From: Asparagopsis taxiformis
Lineage: Eukaryota; Rhodophyta; Florideophyceae; Bonnemaisoniales; Bonnemaisoniaceae
Reading direction: 5' to 3'
Length of the DNA: 64,000 nt
Assembly (NCBI GenBank): GCA_030407315.1
Contig: JALQPE010002026.1
Coordinates: 18,738-82,737, forward strand
The notes under the pieces are model-generated. The model was not told the origin of the DNA, did not search any database, and saw nothing but the letters and a program-made list of their open reading frames with translations. The position numbers and the translations under genes are program-made. Within the stretch, counting starts at the first letter, position 1. Each line of letters starts with the position of its first letter. This document shows, one piece after another, positions 1 through 8,458 of this stretch.

Positions 1-485
1 CGGGCCAAGTCACGCAGGCACGGACTGTTGGAATGGAACCAGTACTGTATATGGGTATAGTTAGATATGGGGTGCACCGTGACTGCGATATGTGGTGGAA
101 GGTGCAGAGCGATTCGTAGAAATAAACTATAAAATATAATGGGCACACCGTGACGGTCCGGTATCTGAAACCAGGCGTAAGCAGCACTCGCTGAATGGAC
201 GGTGACCAAACTATAATTATTTTATTCATTGGAACAATTCCAGAGTAGGTGACTTTTTGCTTATGGGACGTGACCAAGCTGACTTGTGGAACTGGCCAAA
301 CGATAATCTGGAAAGGGACCATTGACTGGGCATGTACGGCCCAAGGCAAAGCGCGGTTAGTTTCCAAACTACAGTACTGTGTAAAGCCCGGATATATTCT
401 ATTATAACACCTGCTCGTGACACTGGTATTATTCCACCGTGGAGCACTGTAATGGGTACGGTTCACTTCCACTGGATGTAGTGGT
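1..485. repeat. Probable left subterminal region, no gene
   Basis: No credible coding sequence is seen. Short motifs recur: accgtgac near 74 and 147, and related cggtgacc forms near 200. The inverse, gtcacggt, occurs near 52035 at the other end of the element. Dispersed short binding-site-like repeats are typical of the subterminal DNA of CACTA-type elements, but the match here is by eye only. Confidence 0.35.
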
Positions 486-645
486 TGTACCGTCGGGTTG
501 GCGTGGACCATGTTCACTGGGTAGAGTAGTTGTACCGTCGGGTGGGCGTGGACCATGTCCACTGGGTAGAGTGGTTGTACCGTCGAGTGGGCGTGGACCA
601 TGTCCACTGGGTAGAGTGGTTGCACCGGTGGGCGCTCTGGGTAGA
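486..645. repeat. 45-bp minisatellite, about 3.5 copies
   Basis: Units start at 486, 531, 576 and 621, each beginning ttgtaccg or ttgcaccg and containing gcgtggaccatgt and cactgggtagag. The first three differ by a few substitutions and the fourth is partial. Reading frames across it simply follow the repeat and are not genes. Confidence 0.9.
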
Positions 646-989
646 AACTGAAAGGTAGAATGGGCGGCACATCGCACTTTTGCGGAGAAACTGCAGGACG
701 GATAGGTCTGACTGAAACGATATCTAGGTAGAATGGAAATCGGCATAGGGACGATGAATTAGACTAGGTTGCAGCCAGTGCCGAGTACGCAAGATTTACG
801 ATATGGTGTAGTGGATATGGAATAGGTAAATGGGCAGCTAACGCCAAAAGTTTAACGACATGAAGATCATCTGTACACTGCACTACGGAACTATGAACTA
901 TGCCACCATGGCAGATACTAAACGGCAAAACACCAGCTCTACATAAAGTAACTACAAATACATATAGGCATGAAAAGAGAGGTGAGGGG

Positions 990-1275
990 AAGCCAGAAAT
1001 TTCTGTTGGCACCTGGAAGGAAAAGAATAGATGAATCAATGGTTAGTGCTAGGAATGTAATTTCATCAACGCTAGAAGCATGACTAGAAGCGAGAGAACA
1101 TACCGTTGATAGTGGAGCCAGAGCTTGAGTAAGCGGATTGTAGAGAACCCAGAAACTTCTGCTGGCACAGAGATGGAAAGAAGTGGATGACACAGTGGTT
1201 AGTGCTGGAAACGGTATGCCAAAAGCTCGATTAGAAGTGAGAAAACGTAGTAATGACAGTAGCCCTGGAGAAAGA
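990..1275. repeat. Diverged direct duplication, about 165-bp period
   Basis: The segment beginning agccagaaatttctg at about 990 is repeated, diverged, from acccagaaacttctg at about 1148. Both contain ggttagtgct and a following gctagaag/gattagaag block. The minus-strand reading frame at 939-1346 covers this repeat and looks like an artefact. The remaining DNA between 646 and 1390 shows no gene. Confidence 0.6.
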
Positions 1276-1392
1276 CGAAACAGAAAGTAGGAAAGGCAGA
1301 AAAGTATGTTAGCAGAAGAACAACGAAGAACCGCAGAAAAAGACAATGGGAGGAATGGCTAAAAGACTAAATGAGCTGGAAAACCTTATCGT

Positions 1393-1457
1393 AGGATGGA
1401 GGCGGCGGGGCACAATCACATCCGCAGGGATGTGGTTGCACTCCGCCGCCCCATCCT
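1393..1457. repeat. 65-bp palindrome, GC-rich stem
   Basis: Arms read aggatgg-aggcggcgggg-cacaatcacatcc and the inverse ggatgtggttg-ctccgccgcc-ccatcct, with a 4-5 nt loop around gcag. Its sequence is unrelated to the AT-rich palindromes that separate the genes. Confidence 0.85.
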
Positions 1458-1664
1458 GCGTAGGTGGTGTGCTCCATGCGACAGGCGATGACGATGGCGC
1501 TTAGCGTGACGCAAGCCTTAAATACTGCTGCAGAGTGAGCCCAGAGGTCGCGTATTTCACTTGCGTAGTGAGAAAGCGCGCGCTTTTCGTACTGACAAAT
1601 CAGAAACAAATCATCGATGATCTATGAACACGTCATGGACTCGAGATGGACTCGTCATGAAAAC

Positions 1665-1704
1665 GTAATGAAATAGAACACTGGGTAGTGTTCTATTTCA
1701 TTAC
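1665..1704. repeat. 40-bp near-perfect palindrome
   Basis: gtaatgaaatagaacact and its inverse agtgttctatttcattac flank a ggt loop. It sits about 440 bp downstream of the transposase stop codon. It could act as a 3' end or termination structure, but nothing proves a function. Confidence 0.85.
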
Positions 1705-1794
1705 AGCTGGCGTGGAGCCGCACGCGTGTGAGCGGAAACGTGTATTGCAGGCTGAGGAGCCAATGATGAAAAATTAGAAAAAAAATGACTAGTT

Positions 1795-1852
1795 ACTGCA
1801 GTAAAAAGTGATCTAGGAAGATGCATTTGGTAGATCAGTTTTTACTGCAGTA
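1795..1852. repeat. Gene-bracketing palindrome, inner-core form
   Basis: Arms actgcagtaaaaagtgatcta and tagatcagtttttactgcagt enclose a short loop containing atgcat. This is the inner core of the longer palindromes at 6409, 37134, 41646, 42154 and 46781. The outer aaatttggtaattttttt arms are missing or decayed. It lies about 295 bp downstream of the transposase stop. The stretch 1853-2146 shows nothing else. Confidence 0.85.
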
Positions 1853-2146
1853 AAAGAAACCTAATTTTACTTTAATTTTATTGTGGTACGTTCCGCCCTG
1901 AGGATGCTGGTTCATGCTTGAGGCAGTTCAAGGAAAGGATAAGCTCTGGAAGAAGCATGAAAGGTATAGACGAGGAATTAGAGATGGTTACATAGAATAG
2001 AACATAGTGTCTCACAGGTTTTGGACAAGGGACATAAGTATGGCCAATGTCAAGGTGGATGTATGTGACGGAAACGCTACAATATGAGGAAGTTTGTTTA
2101 CGGGAAGTAATATGGTAGAAAAGCTTATGTACTAGACCCTAGAGTA

Positions 2147-5100
2147 TCATGCAGTCCTTGGCGGATATCCATCTGCTCTTGCAAAAATAGAGAAGGAACC
2201 ACCATCCATAAACGAAGGACCTCCATGCGTAATTCCTCCATTCGAAGTGCCTTGCTCCACAGAACATAATGAAGGGCTACAATTGTGGAGGAGACCAACC
2301 TTACGAACCCCTGAAGTGAGAGGGAGAAACCAGGAGCCGGAATCGGTGTTCGGAGCAAACGTAGTGGGGGAGGACTTCTGCTTGATAACTGGAAGAACAG
2401 TAGCGTGTGGTGGAGACAGGTTTTCCTGGTGAGATTCGTCTATGCAAACGTTTCCAGGTGAAGCAATGTTTCCATCAATAGTCAGGTCAAATACAGTGGT
2501 AACAGCCCGAAAAGAAGGTGAACAGGTCTTCTGTAGAATTCTAGAAGACGGGGAAGCTGAGTAGCAAGCTTGTACTACACAGCCAGAAGCTATTTCTTGT
2601 GGCTTTGAAAAGTCCCGAGACGCAGCAGAGGGCGAAGCTGCAAAGGCAGGGTGGGCAGAACTGAGACGTGCTCCCTTGCAAGGTTTTCCACGAAGCATGA
2701 CTGCATCCGAATTCTGCCCACAGGAAAAATCCTGCTGTGGTAATGAAGAGGGAACTCCTGTCCACGAGTAATATGAATATGGAGAAGAGAAGAATGGTAA
2801 AGAAGACCTATTCAAATGTTCGAGAAGGGGTTCTTGACAGAGGTCATGCAGCGTACTAGCCGGGAGGTTCTCCATCGATTTACAGTGCTCCCGTCCGAAT
2901 AGAACACGAAGGAGAAACCGTTTAGAACGTTGTCTCTTCACAGATGCTGGAGTAGAATTGGAGAAACTTTTCAAAGCAAGATGGAGGCTTCCTTTCCAAT
3001 AGTTTCCGAGTGCCGCTAACATAGCATCCAACTGTCTGTCAGCACCTCCGGAATGCTCTAGACCTCGTTTCATTTGTTGATGTGTTGCTTCGAATGATAG
3101 CTCAGCTACCTGGCGAGCGTGTCCGAGCAGAGGAACAGTGTGTTCAAATGCCTCAATGAGACAGTGCAAGTTTGGCTTATTGTCAAGAATCTTCCTTGCC
3201 CGGAATCCAGCAGTCTTGTTTTCCATCTCAATGTGGTCATTATCATTCGTTACTATACCTTCTGTCTGCATCTTCCGTTTCTTCGAGACCGCTGTGCTCC
3301 GCTGTCTGGTAGGAACAGTCTTGAGCAGGTCATCCACTAGAGTAGCGTATTCTTTCGATAGCTGCTGCAGACGACGGAGACTGTTGTGCGCAGAATTCCC
3401 TGTAGCTCTCTGTACTGCCTCAGAACCGTCGATATTTTTTCGTGGTAGGAAGTATGTAGCTGCAGATATAGAGGACAGGAGACGAACAAGTTCTAGAGAC
3501 AGATGGCGTTGCTCTTCAGAAGCCTGGAGTGACCTTGAACCGCTACCTTCGGATGACCTTGTAGTCTGCGACTGGAATTTCAGAGAAGACCTGAAGCAGT
3601 GTTCGGCGACGAGGAGAACTGCAAATCTGTCCGAGATTCCCATTGTATGAGTTTCACCTGCGTTGAAGTTATATATCTTGTTCTGATTTGCGAGACCCAA
3701 TACACGGAGGGCATCCACCATGAACCTGTCGGCCAGCCTTCTCACACCATCATTAGGCAAGCTTGAAAAAGCATTGTCCAGAGCATCCTTTGCCAGTCCG
3801 TGGAGGAGATGGTCAATTCCAACAAACGTCGAACGGTATGGGTCCAGAATAGCAGGTACGACAGGGATTCGTAGACCATCGTTTCCGAGTGGTGTCCCGG
3901 TTGGAACCAGCCCTTTGGACCTAGCTTCATGAAGTAGTCTTTCAATGAGATGCAATGGAGTGTCTGTGATATTTTGCACTGTTCTCAAACCCAGATACTT
4001 CAAGATGTTTGCAGAACTTTCCGATGACTGAACAGCAGCTGTTCGCTCGGATGTGCGAAAGTGTGTATCAGAGCTCGAATGTAAACGGGTGTCGTAGCCA
4101 AACTGCGAGTTATTCCCATATTTCCCCCCTCTTACAAAGAAACACAAATGGCATGGGCAGTCTGCGTTGTGCCCCATGACATCCAGCACATGAGAACAGG
4201 CAGGACAATCCGACACGAAACCAATAAAGTCCAGGAAAATTAGACATTCATTGCCGTCTGGATCGACATCACGAAACCCCGACGTACATCCTTGAATAAT
4301 GTCTCTAGAGATATGTCGAAGGATATGGTTTGTACTAACACCAGGACCTGTGACACCGATAACGCGCACAGCAGAACTGTTCCGGCAACAGTCCAGCGGA
4401 AGACCCATTGGGAGCATATAGCATCCTCCAGCACTCCCTTTCTTACCAGAGGCTTCATTGAAGTCATCGCAGTATAAAAGAAATGGATAGACGTAGTATA
4501 TGGTACCGCAGCTGAGAACCCCACGGAGATGTGTAGGATGAAAGGGGCTGGGGCTCGTGCCTGGTTTCAATAACTTGACATTATTGATTGCACGAGTTCC
4601 GCCGACAACTTTGTAATGCCCTTCAGAGTTGACGAGAAAGAGCAGTTTTTGTGATGGGCCTGGCGGTCCGGGAGAGCTGACGACAAGCCCAATGAAGAAA
4701 TGTATACCACAATTTTGAGTAGGGTTGCACTCAGGACTGGGTGATAAAACTGTCAGGTGATCACCCGGCCGAGCATATTCCCGGAACGACTCTTTCTGAA
4801 GGATGAAGGCGGACCCATATGAATGCGGGGAGACCGAAAGCCTGCTATGAAATGCGGCACCAGAGTTAATCCACGAAGAAGATGTGAGAGCTTTGAACGA
4901 CTCATGGCTGGAAGATAGTGATTCCTGTTGGAAAAGGGAACTGAGAGTAGGATCTAGAGGAGAGGCGTGCCGCCCTGATATCACTCGAAGCTCCACAATA
5001 CTACCCCCGAAAGCAGGAACCGGAGAGCCATCCTTATCCTCCTCTGCCCTCAGAGTATAGTTTTGTCCTTTCAAAGAGTACTCTCTGAATTTTCCTATCC

Positions 5101-6268
5101 TGGATGTACACACATTACCATGGAAACTTAGTAACTCATCCGAGTCGGAAGCATCCAATTGTGTGTTATCACGCCACGCAAGGTCGAATATTTGTGGCGT
5201 AGTAATGTCTGCTCGTGCATATTCGCTTGGTGGAACGATAAGTACAGGTGCTGATTGGCCTGTTGTTGCTCGTTCGACCCGGCTTCTTCGTAGAATTGCG
5301 GAGGAAGCTACACGGGCTGCACTGCGCTCTACGTTTACAGGAAAATAAACGGTTTCTGAACGCAACCATGCATTGTAGAATAGCCACGGTCTCACCTTAC
5401 GCACTATTGTCGAATAATGAGGCAGACCTTGCTGAACATGTTTATTCGTTGAGCCTTTTCTCGCGAAATCGAACAAAACACGATCTTCCTGCAAGCTAGC
5501 GGCAGTACTTTTTGTGGAGCCTGTCAGCTTTGCGACAGTATACAGCGTAGTCCATTGTGTCATGTAATTGCGAGCTTTGTCTGGATTGGACGTGTTCATG
5601 ATAAAGGGAGAAGAGATTAGGAGCTTCGCTTCTGCCTCCTCCTGTAGTAGCAGGTCTTTATCATTCGACACGGTATCATGTTCTGAGAATACATCATCGG
5701 GTTCGTCAGAACTATCGTGATGGAATTCAGTAGGAACTGTCGCAACAGCAGAAGCAGGTTCACTCCTAGAAGGAAGTATCATATCACAATGGTCGGGAAT
5801 GGTGGATAGGTTTTCAACTGCTGGAGGTGGCAGGGTGTTTCCCTCTTCGCTTTTGGCGTACTCCATAGAGACAGTGGTATCCATGGGTACCAGAGCAATA
5901 GAATGCAAGCTATTGTTCCCAGTTGTAGCCGTATCCAGGACAGGGGAGGAAGGGGGTGTTGCATCTGGGAGCCGGTGGTTGATAGCATTTGGACTCTGGG
6001 GAATGTTCAAAGTGCTGTCATGGTCTATTTGTGGGGGAGGAAGAGGGTTTTGCATTGGTCTCCAGCCCATGTGATGGACGGAGAAAGGGTCAGAAACTGT
6101 TCTGGTAGTCGAACGCCGAGCCCGATTACGACCAGGGTATACATTGTTGTATCGTAGTCGTAGGCCAGTCCTAGACTTTCTCGGTCTTGCCATGTCTCGA
6201 TGACAGACAATATGCAGGCTCTGATATGTGTGTGAGGGACCGCGTGTAGGCCTTGCTGTAGTGAGCAT
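2147..6268 (-). CDS. TNP2/CACTA-KDZ-like DDE transposase, 1374 aa
   Basis: Intact ORF. It is probably the enzyme that moves the surrounding element by cutting at its ends. About residue 598 there is LLYCDDFNEASGKKGSAGG, with D601/D602 as the likely first catalytic acid. About residue 685 there is SDCPACSHVLDVMGHNA followed by CPCHLC, matching the D-P...GH...C-x2-C block of TNP2, Plavaka and KDZ transposases (D687). Near residues 1040-1065, HTVPLLGHARQVAELSFEATHQQ supplies a candidate final Glu (about 1059). The first 230 residues are low complexity. ATG at 6268 is the most upstream ATG; ATG at 6193 (MARPRKSR) is an equally good start. Family level is fairly secure; the exact superfamily (CACTA, KDZ or Plavaka) is not. 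Confidence 0.72.
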   Translation of the reverse strand: MLTTARPTRGPSHTYQSLHIVCHRDMARPRKSRTGLRLRYNNVYPGRNRARRSTTRTVSDPFSVHHMGWRPMQNPLPPPQIDHDSTLNIPQSPNAINHRLPDATPPSSPVLDTATTGNNSLHSIALVPMDTTVSMEYAKSEEGNTLPPPAVENLSTIPDHCDMILPSRSEPASAVATVPTEFHHDSSDEPDDVFSEHDTVSNDKDLLLQEEAEAKLLISSPFIMNTSNPDKARNYMTQWTTLYTVAKLTGSTKSTAASLQEDRVLFDFARKGSTNKHVQQGLPHYSTIVRKVRPWLFYNAWLRSETVYFPVNVERSAARVASSAILRRSRVERATTGQSAPVLIVPPSEYARADITTPQIFDLAWRDNTQLDASDSDELLSFHGNVCTSRIGKFREYSLKGQNYTLRAEEDKDGSPVPAFGGSIVELRVISGRHASPLDPTLSSLFQQESLSSSHESFKALTSSSWINSGAAFHSRLSVSPHSYGSAFILQKESFREYARPGDHLTVLSPSPECNPTQNCGIHFFIGLVVSSPGPPGPSQKLLFLVNSEGHYKVVGGTRAINNVKLLKPGTSPSPFHPTHLRGVLSCGTIYYVYPFLLYCDDFNEASGKKGSAGGCYMLPMGLPLDCCRNSSAVRVIGVTGPGVSTNHILRHISRDIIQGCTSGFRDVDPDGNECLIFLDFIGFVSDCPACSHVLDVMGHNADCPCHLCFFVRGGKYGNNSQFGYDTRLHSSSDTHFRTSERTAAVQSSESSANILKYLGLRTVQNITDTPLHLIERLLHEARSKGLVPTGTPLGNDGLRIPVVPAILDPYRSTFVGIDHLLHGLAKDALDNAFSSLPNDGVRRLADRFMVDALRVLGLANQNKIYNFNAGETHTMGISDRFAVLLVAEHCFRSSLKFQSQTTRSSEGSGSRSLQASEEQRHLSLELVRLLSSISAATYFLPRKNIDGSEAVQRATGNSAHNSLRRLQQLSKEYATLVDDLLKTVPTRQRSTAVSKKRKMQTEGIVTNDNDHIEMENKTAGFRARKILDNKPNLHCLIEAFEHTVPLLGHARQVAELSFEATHQQMKRGLEHSGGADRQLDAMLAALGNYWKGSLHLALKSFSNSTPASVKRQRSKRFLLRVLFGREHCKSMENLPASTLHDLCQEPLLEHLNRSSLPFFSSPYSYYSWTGVPSSLPQQDFSCGQNSDAVMLRGKPCKGARLSSAHPAFAASPSAASRDFSKPQEIASGCVVQACYSASPSSRILQKTCSPSFRAVTTVFDLTIDGNIASPGNVCIDESHQENLSPPHATVLPVIKQKSSPTTFAPNTDSGSWFLPLTSGVRKVGLLHNCSPSLCSVEQGTSNGGITHGGPSFMDGGSFSIFARADGYPPRTA

Positions 6269-6408
6269 AGAAACGAAACACACAGATGTAAAGCTGTAGA
6301 AAGGGAGAACATGAATAAGTCGACCGTTACAGTCTAATAGTTTAACTATGACCTTGCTCAGTTGAACATACGACTATACTACCCATAAACAGAAATCATT
6401 CATGGAAC

Positions 6409-6548
6409 GGGAGATGTTGAAATTTGATAATTTTTTTCGCTACGAAATTACTGCAGTAAAAAGTGATCTAGGTTGGTGCACTTTGCTAGATCACTTTTTA
6501 CTGCAGAAATTTCGGAGTGAAAACAATTACCAAATTTCAACATCTCCC
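6409..6548. repeat. Long gene-bracketing palindrome, 140 bp
   Basis: Outer arms gggagatgttgaaattt and aaatttcaacatctccc flank inner arms ctgcagtaaaaagtgatctag and ctagatcactttttactgcag. The loop holds gtgcac. It lies 141 bp upstream of the transposase ATG. The flank catggaacggg just outside also occurs next to the palindrome at 37134. Confidence 0.95.
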
Positions 6549-6569
6549 TGAGCTTCCGGGCGCCGAACT

Positions 6570-7057
6570 TGTTGAAGCACTGGAATTGGCCCTGAGGGGC
6601 TCAATTACGTGAGAAAACTTTGACCCTCGATTTCTCTATGAAGGAGTGGTCTGAGCGCTCTGAAACCTATCTCATCGTGTTCAGCGTGCCCGAATTAGTC
6701 GGGTAGCAACTTCTCCGAAGCTTCTACGACCTTTCTTCATGGAGATATTAGCGTCTGAAGTTTCAATTTGTTTGTCATAGTTTCAATTAGTAATTAGAAA
6801 TGCCAAGATGGGTTGCCATCATGGCAGAGGGAAAATGTTATGATAAGTGTACACGTGTGGATGATATGATAGAGAAGCCCACGTGTACCAGATTGGCAGC
6901 GGGTGCTTGCTAGGACAGACTGTCAGTGACAGTCTGTCTGGAGCAGCCTTGAACAGGCTGTCCTTAGCACCGCCGGCGCACCTCGGCGAGAATACAAATT
7001 ATGTAGTGAGCTCGCAGATTCAGTAAACGCTCGGTAAGCGACCAATTCGTTTCAACA
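6570..7057 (+). repeat. Copia 5' LTR, 488 bp
   Basis: Starts TGTTGAAGCACTGG and ends TTCAACA, so short inverted termini are present. It is followed directly by the primer binding site and has a matching 3' copy at 35902-36389. It should carry the promoter and polyadenylation signals, though no single TATA box can be assigned with confidence. Confidence 0.96.
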
Positions 7058-7072
7058 GGTTATGGGCCCAGC
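7058..7072 (+). other. Primer binding site for an initiator tRNA-Met fragment
   Basis: GGTTATGGGCCCAGC begins at the first base after the LTR. It is complementary to GCTGGGCCCATAACC, the anticodon stem-loop segment of eukaryotic initiator tRNA-Met. Drosophila copia uses the same internal half-tRNA primer instead of the tRNA 3' end. Confidence 0.85.
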
Positions 7073-7487
7073 GCGCTCGCTCGGGTCGTTTCTTATTCTC
7101 TAGCGCTTTGGTAAGTGCGTCGTTTGCGTCGGCGTTCTCTTACATATTTCGTCTCGTTTCTCGCCTCGTTCTCTCTTCTCTTCGTCTACTCGCTTTTCTT
7201 CCGTTCTGCGCCTTCCCGCGCTTCCGCGGTCTTCCTGGGCGTCTCCTCCACGCTCCCCCGACGATCGCCGCGCACCTCTGTCGCCGCCGCGCACCTCTGT
7301 CGCCGCCGCGCACCTCTGTCGCCGCGCCGCACCTCTGTCGCCGCTCCGCGCCGACACTGTGTCATCCTGTCACTGACACTGACATCCTGGCATCCACACT
7401 GTGTCACACTGACACTCTGTCATCTTGCCATCCGTTTCCGGGTCATCGTCATCAGGTGACATCATTCTTTTATCTGGGGTTCGCGTA

Positions 7488-7577
7488 AGAAAAAAGTTTG
7501 GCCAGCGGCGTTGCTGGGGTTTGAACCAAGGATCTATACATCGCCGTGGACCGTCCAACCGACTCGGCTACCGGGCC
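7488..7577 (-). ncRNA. tRNA-like element with A/B boxes in copia leader
   Basis: On the minus strand, TAGCCGAGTCGGTTGG (7555-7570) resembles a tRNA A box and GGTTCAAACC (7518-7527) a B box. A T6 run, the usual pol III stop, follows at 7488-7493. The acceptor arms pair only partly (GGCC with GGCC) and no clean anticodon stem can be drawn. It is more likely a tRNA pseudogene or SINE-like head than a working tRNA. Confidence 0.35.
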
Positions 7578-7757
7578 ATTCAAGGCCCAATTACTGGAAT
7601 CGACCTTTGCTTTTATATTGGCTAGTCTATACCTTTCTCAACTCGGTCCTGCTCTTGTAAGACAGTGACCTTGTCCTGATCGGTATAGCGTTATAGCCTT
7701 TACATATCACCGAATAAACTCATCAAACGTTTGGTTTTATTGTCAACTGTTTCCACA

Positions 7758-8274
7758 AGTAAGTTTATACCTTTCACCTTTCGGTCTATTTCAAGGTTTA
7801 GACCTTAGTATTGATCGGTATAACTTCTAACTCTCTTGTTCTCTTCTCTCTGCAGTGTCTAGCAGTGACGAAGACCGCGTGGAACCGCGCACCGACGAGC
7901 AGCCTCCCAGGCTTCGTCGAGAGGGGGAGTCTCTTCAAGACCGGGTCTTCCGCAAAGCCTACAGCATCGCCGAAAGGAGGGATAACAAGAAGAAGTACGC
8001 CGCTCACAAGAAGGCAAACCGCTCGAGGTGCCATCACTGCAACGTCTTTCTCAACTCCGCCGAGTCTAGAGTCGCACACTTCAGCGGCTCTAGACATAAG
8101 AAGACTATCGAACGCCTCAAGGAAGGTGGTCTCAAGGTCTGCAAGCCCTGCGGTGTCATCGTTCGCACCCAGAGCGAGTTCGACAACCACCTCCGCGGTA
8201 GTCGCCACCGTGGCATCGAGAAGACTCTCAAAGCCGCTAAAGCCTCTAAGGCTTCTTCCTCCTCCGATAAGTAG
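7758..8274 (+). CDS. C2H2 zinc-finger protein; ATG made by splicing
   Basis: About 139 aa, from A7758 joined to 7856-8274. The protein starts MSSSDEDRVEP and has a basic middle. It then has two similar fingers, CHHCNVFLNSAESRVAHFSG..H (about 58-82) and CKPCGVIVRTQSEFDNHLRG..H (about 96-120), of the U1-type C-x2-C-x12-H-x5/6-H kind that binds RNA or DNA. No in-frame ATG exists in the unspliced transcript, so it should be made only from spliced RNA. It sits between the PBS and gag, an unusual place for an extra ORF. It may be a captured host gene or an accessory protein of this copia lineage. Confidence 0.6.
7759..7855 (+). other. 97-nt spliceosomal intron in copia leader
   Basis: Donor GTAAGT follows CCACAA, a branch-like TTCTAAC lies 29-35 nt before the end, then a pyrimidine tract and the acceptor TTCTCTCTGCAG. 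Joining exon base A7758 to TG at 7856-7857 creates an ATG in frame with the zinc-finger ORF. A second donor, GTAAGT at 7111, could make a longer alternative intron. Confidence 0.75.
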
Positions 8275-8458
8275 TACTCCTCTTCTCTAGACACAATAGA
8301 AATCTAGCTGATTTCTCTTTGATAAACCTTGTTTTCTTGTTCTCCACTCATCTTGCTCTTAGCTAAAAGTCTTTATCCTATAGATCCCAGCTTGGTCCTA
8401 GACGACTATCGGTTGTCCACTTGGGAAGGGTCGAACAGATAAGACATAATACAGAGCC

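Larger units (their letters stand above)
1..6569. mobile_element. Left part of giant multi-gene DNA element (outermost layer)
   Basis: This stretch and 36390-52219 were contiguous before a copia element inserted between them. The gaact duplicated at 6565-6569 and 36390-36394 shows this. The element holds the transposase gene and shares its palindromes (1795-1852, 6409-6548) with the right part (37134-37254, 41646-41775, 42154-42276, 46781-46898), which ties the two halves together. Short motifs such as accgtgac and tacagtactgg recur near position 1 and, inverted, near 51980-52040, as expected of subterminal regions. The left terminus is not in the window. That all five genes belong to one element is an inference. 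Confidence 0.7.

Noticed and set aside
486..645. CRISPR-like regular repeats
   Set aside because: Units are contiguous with no unique spacers, and the genome is eukaryotic. It is a minisatellite.
939..1346. 135-aa minus-strand frame near the left edge
   Set aside because: It spans a diverged direct repeat, has no recognisable motif and overlaps other equally open frames.
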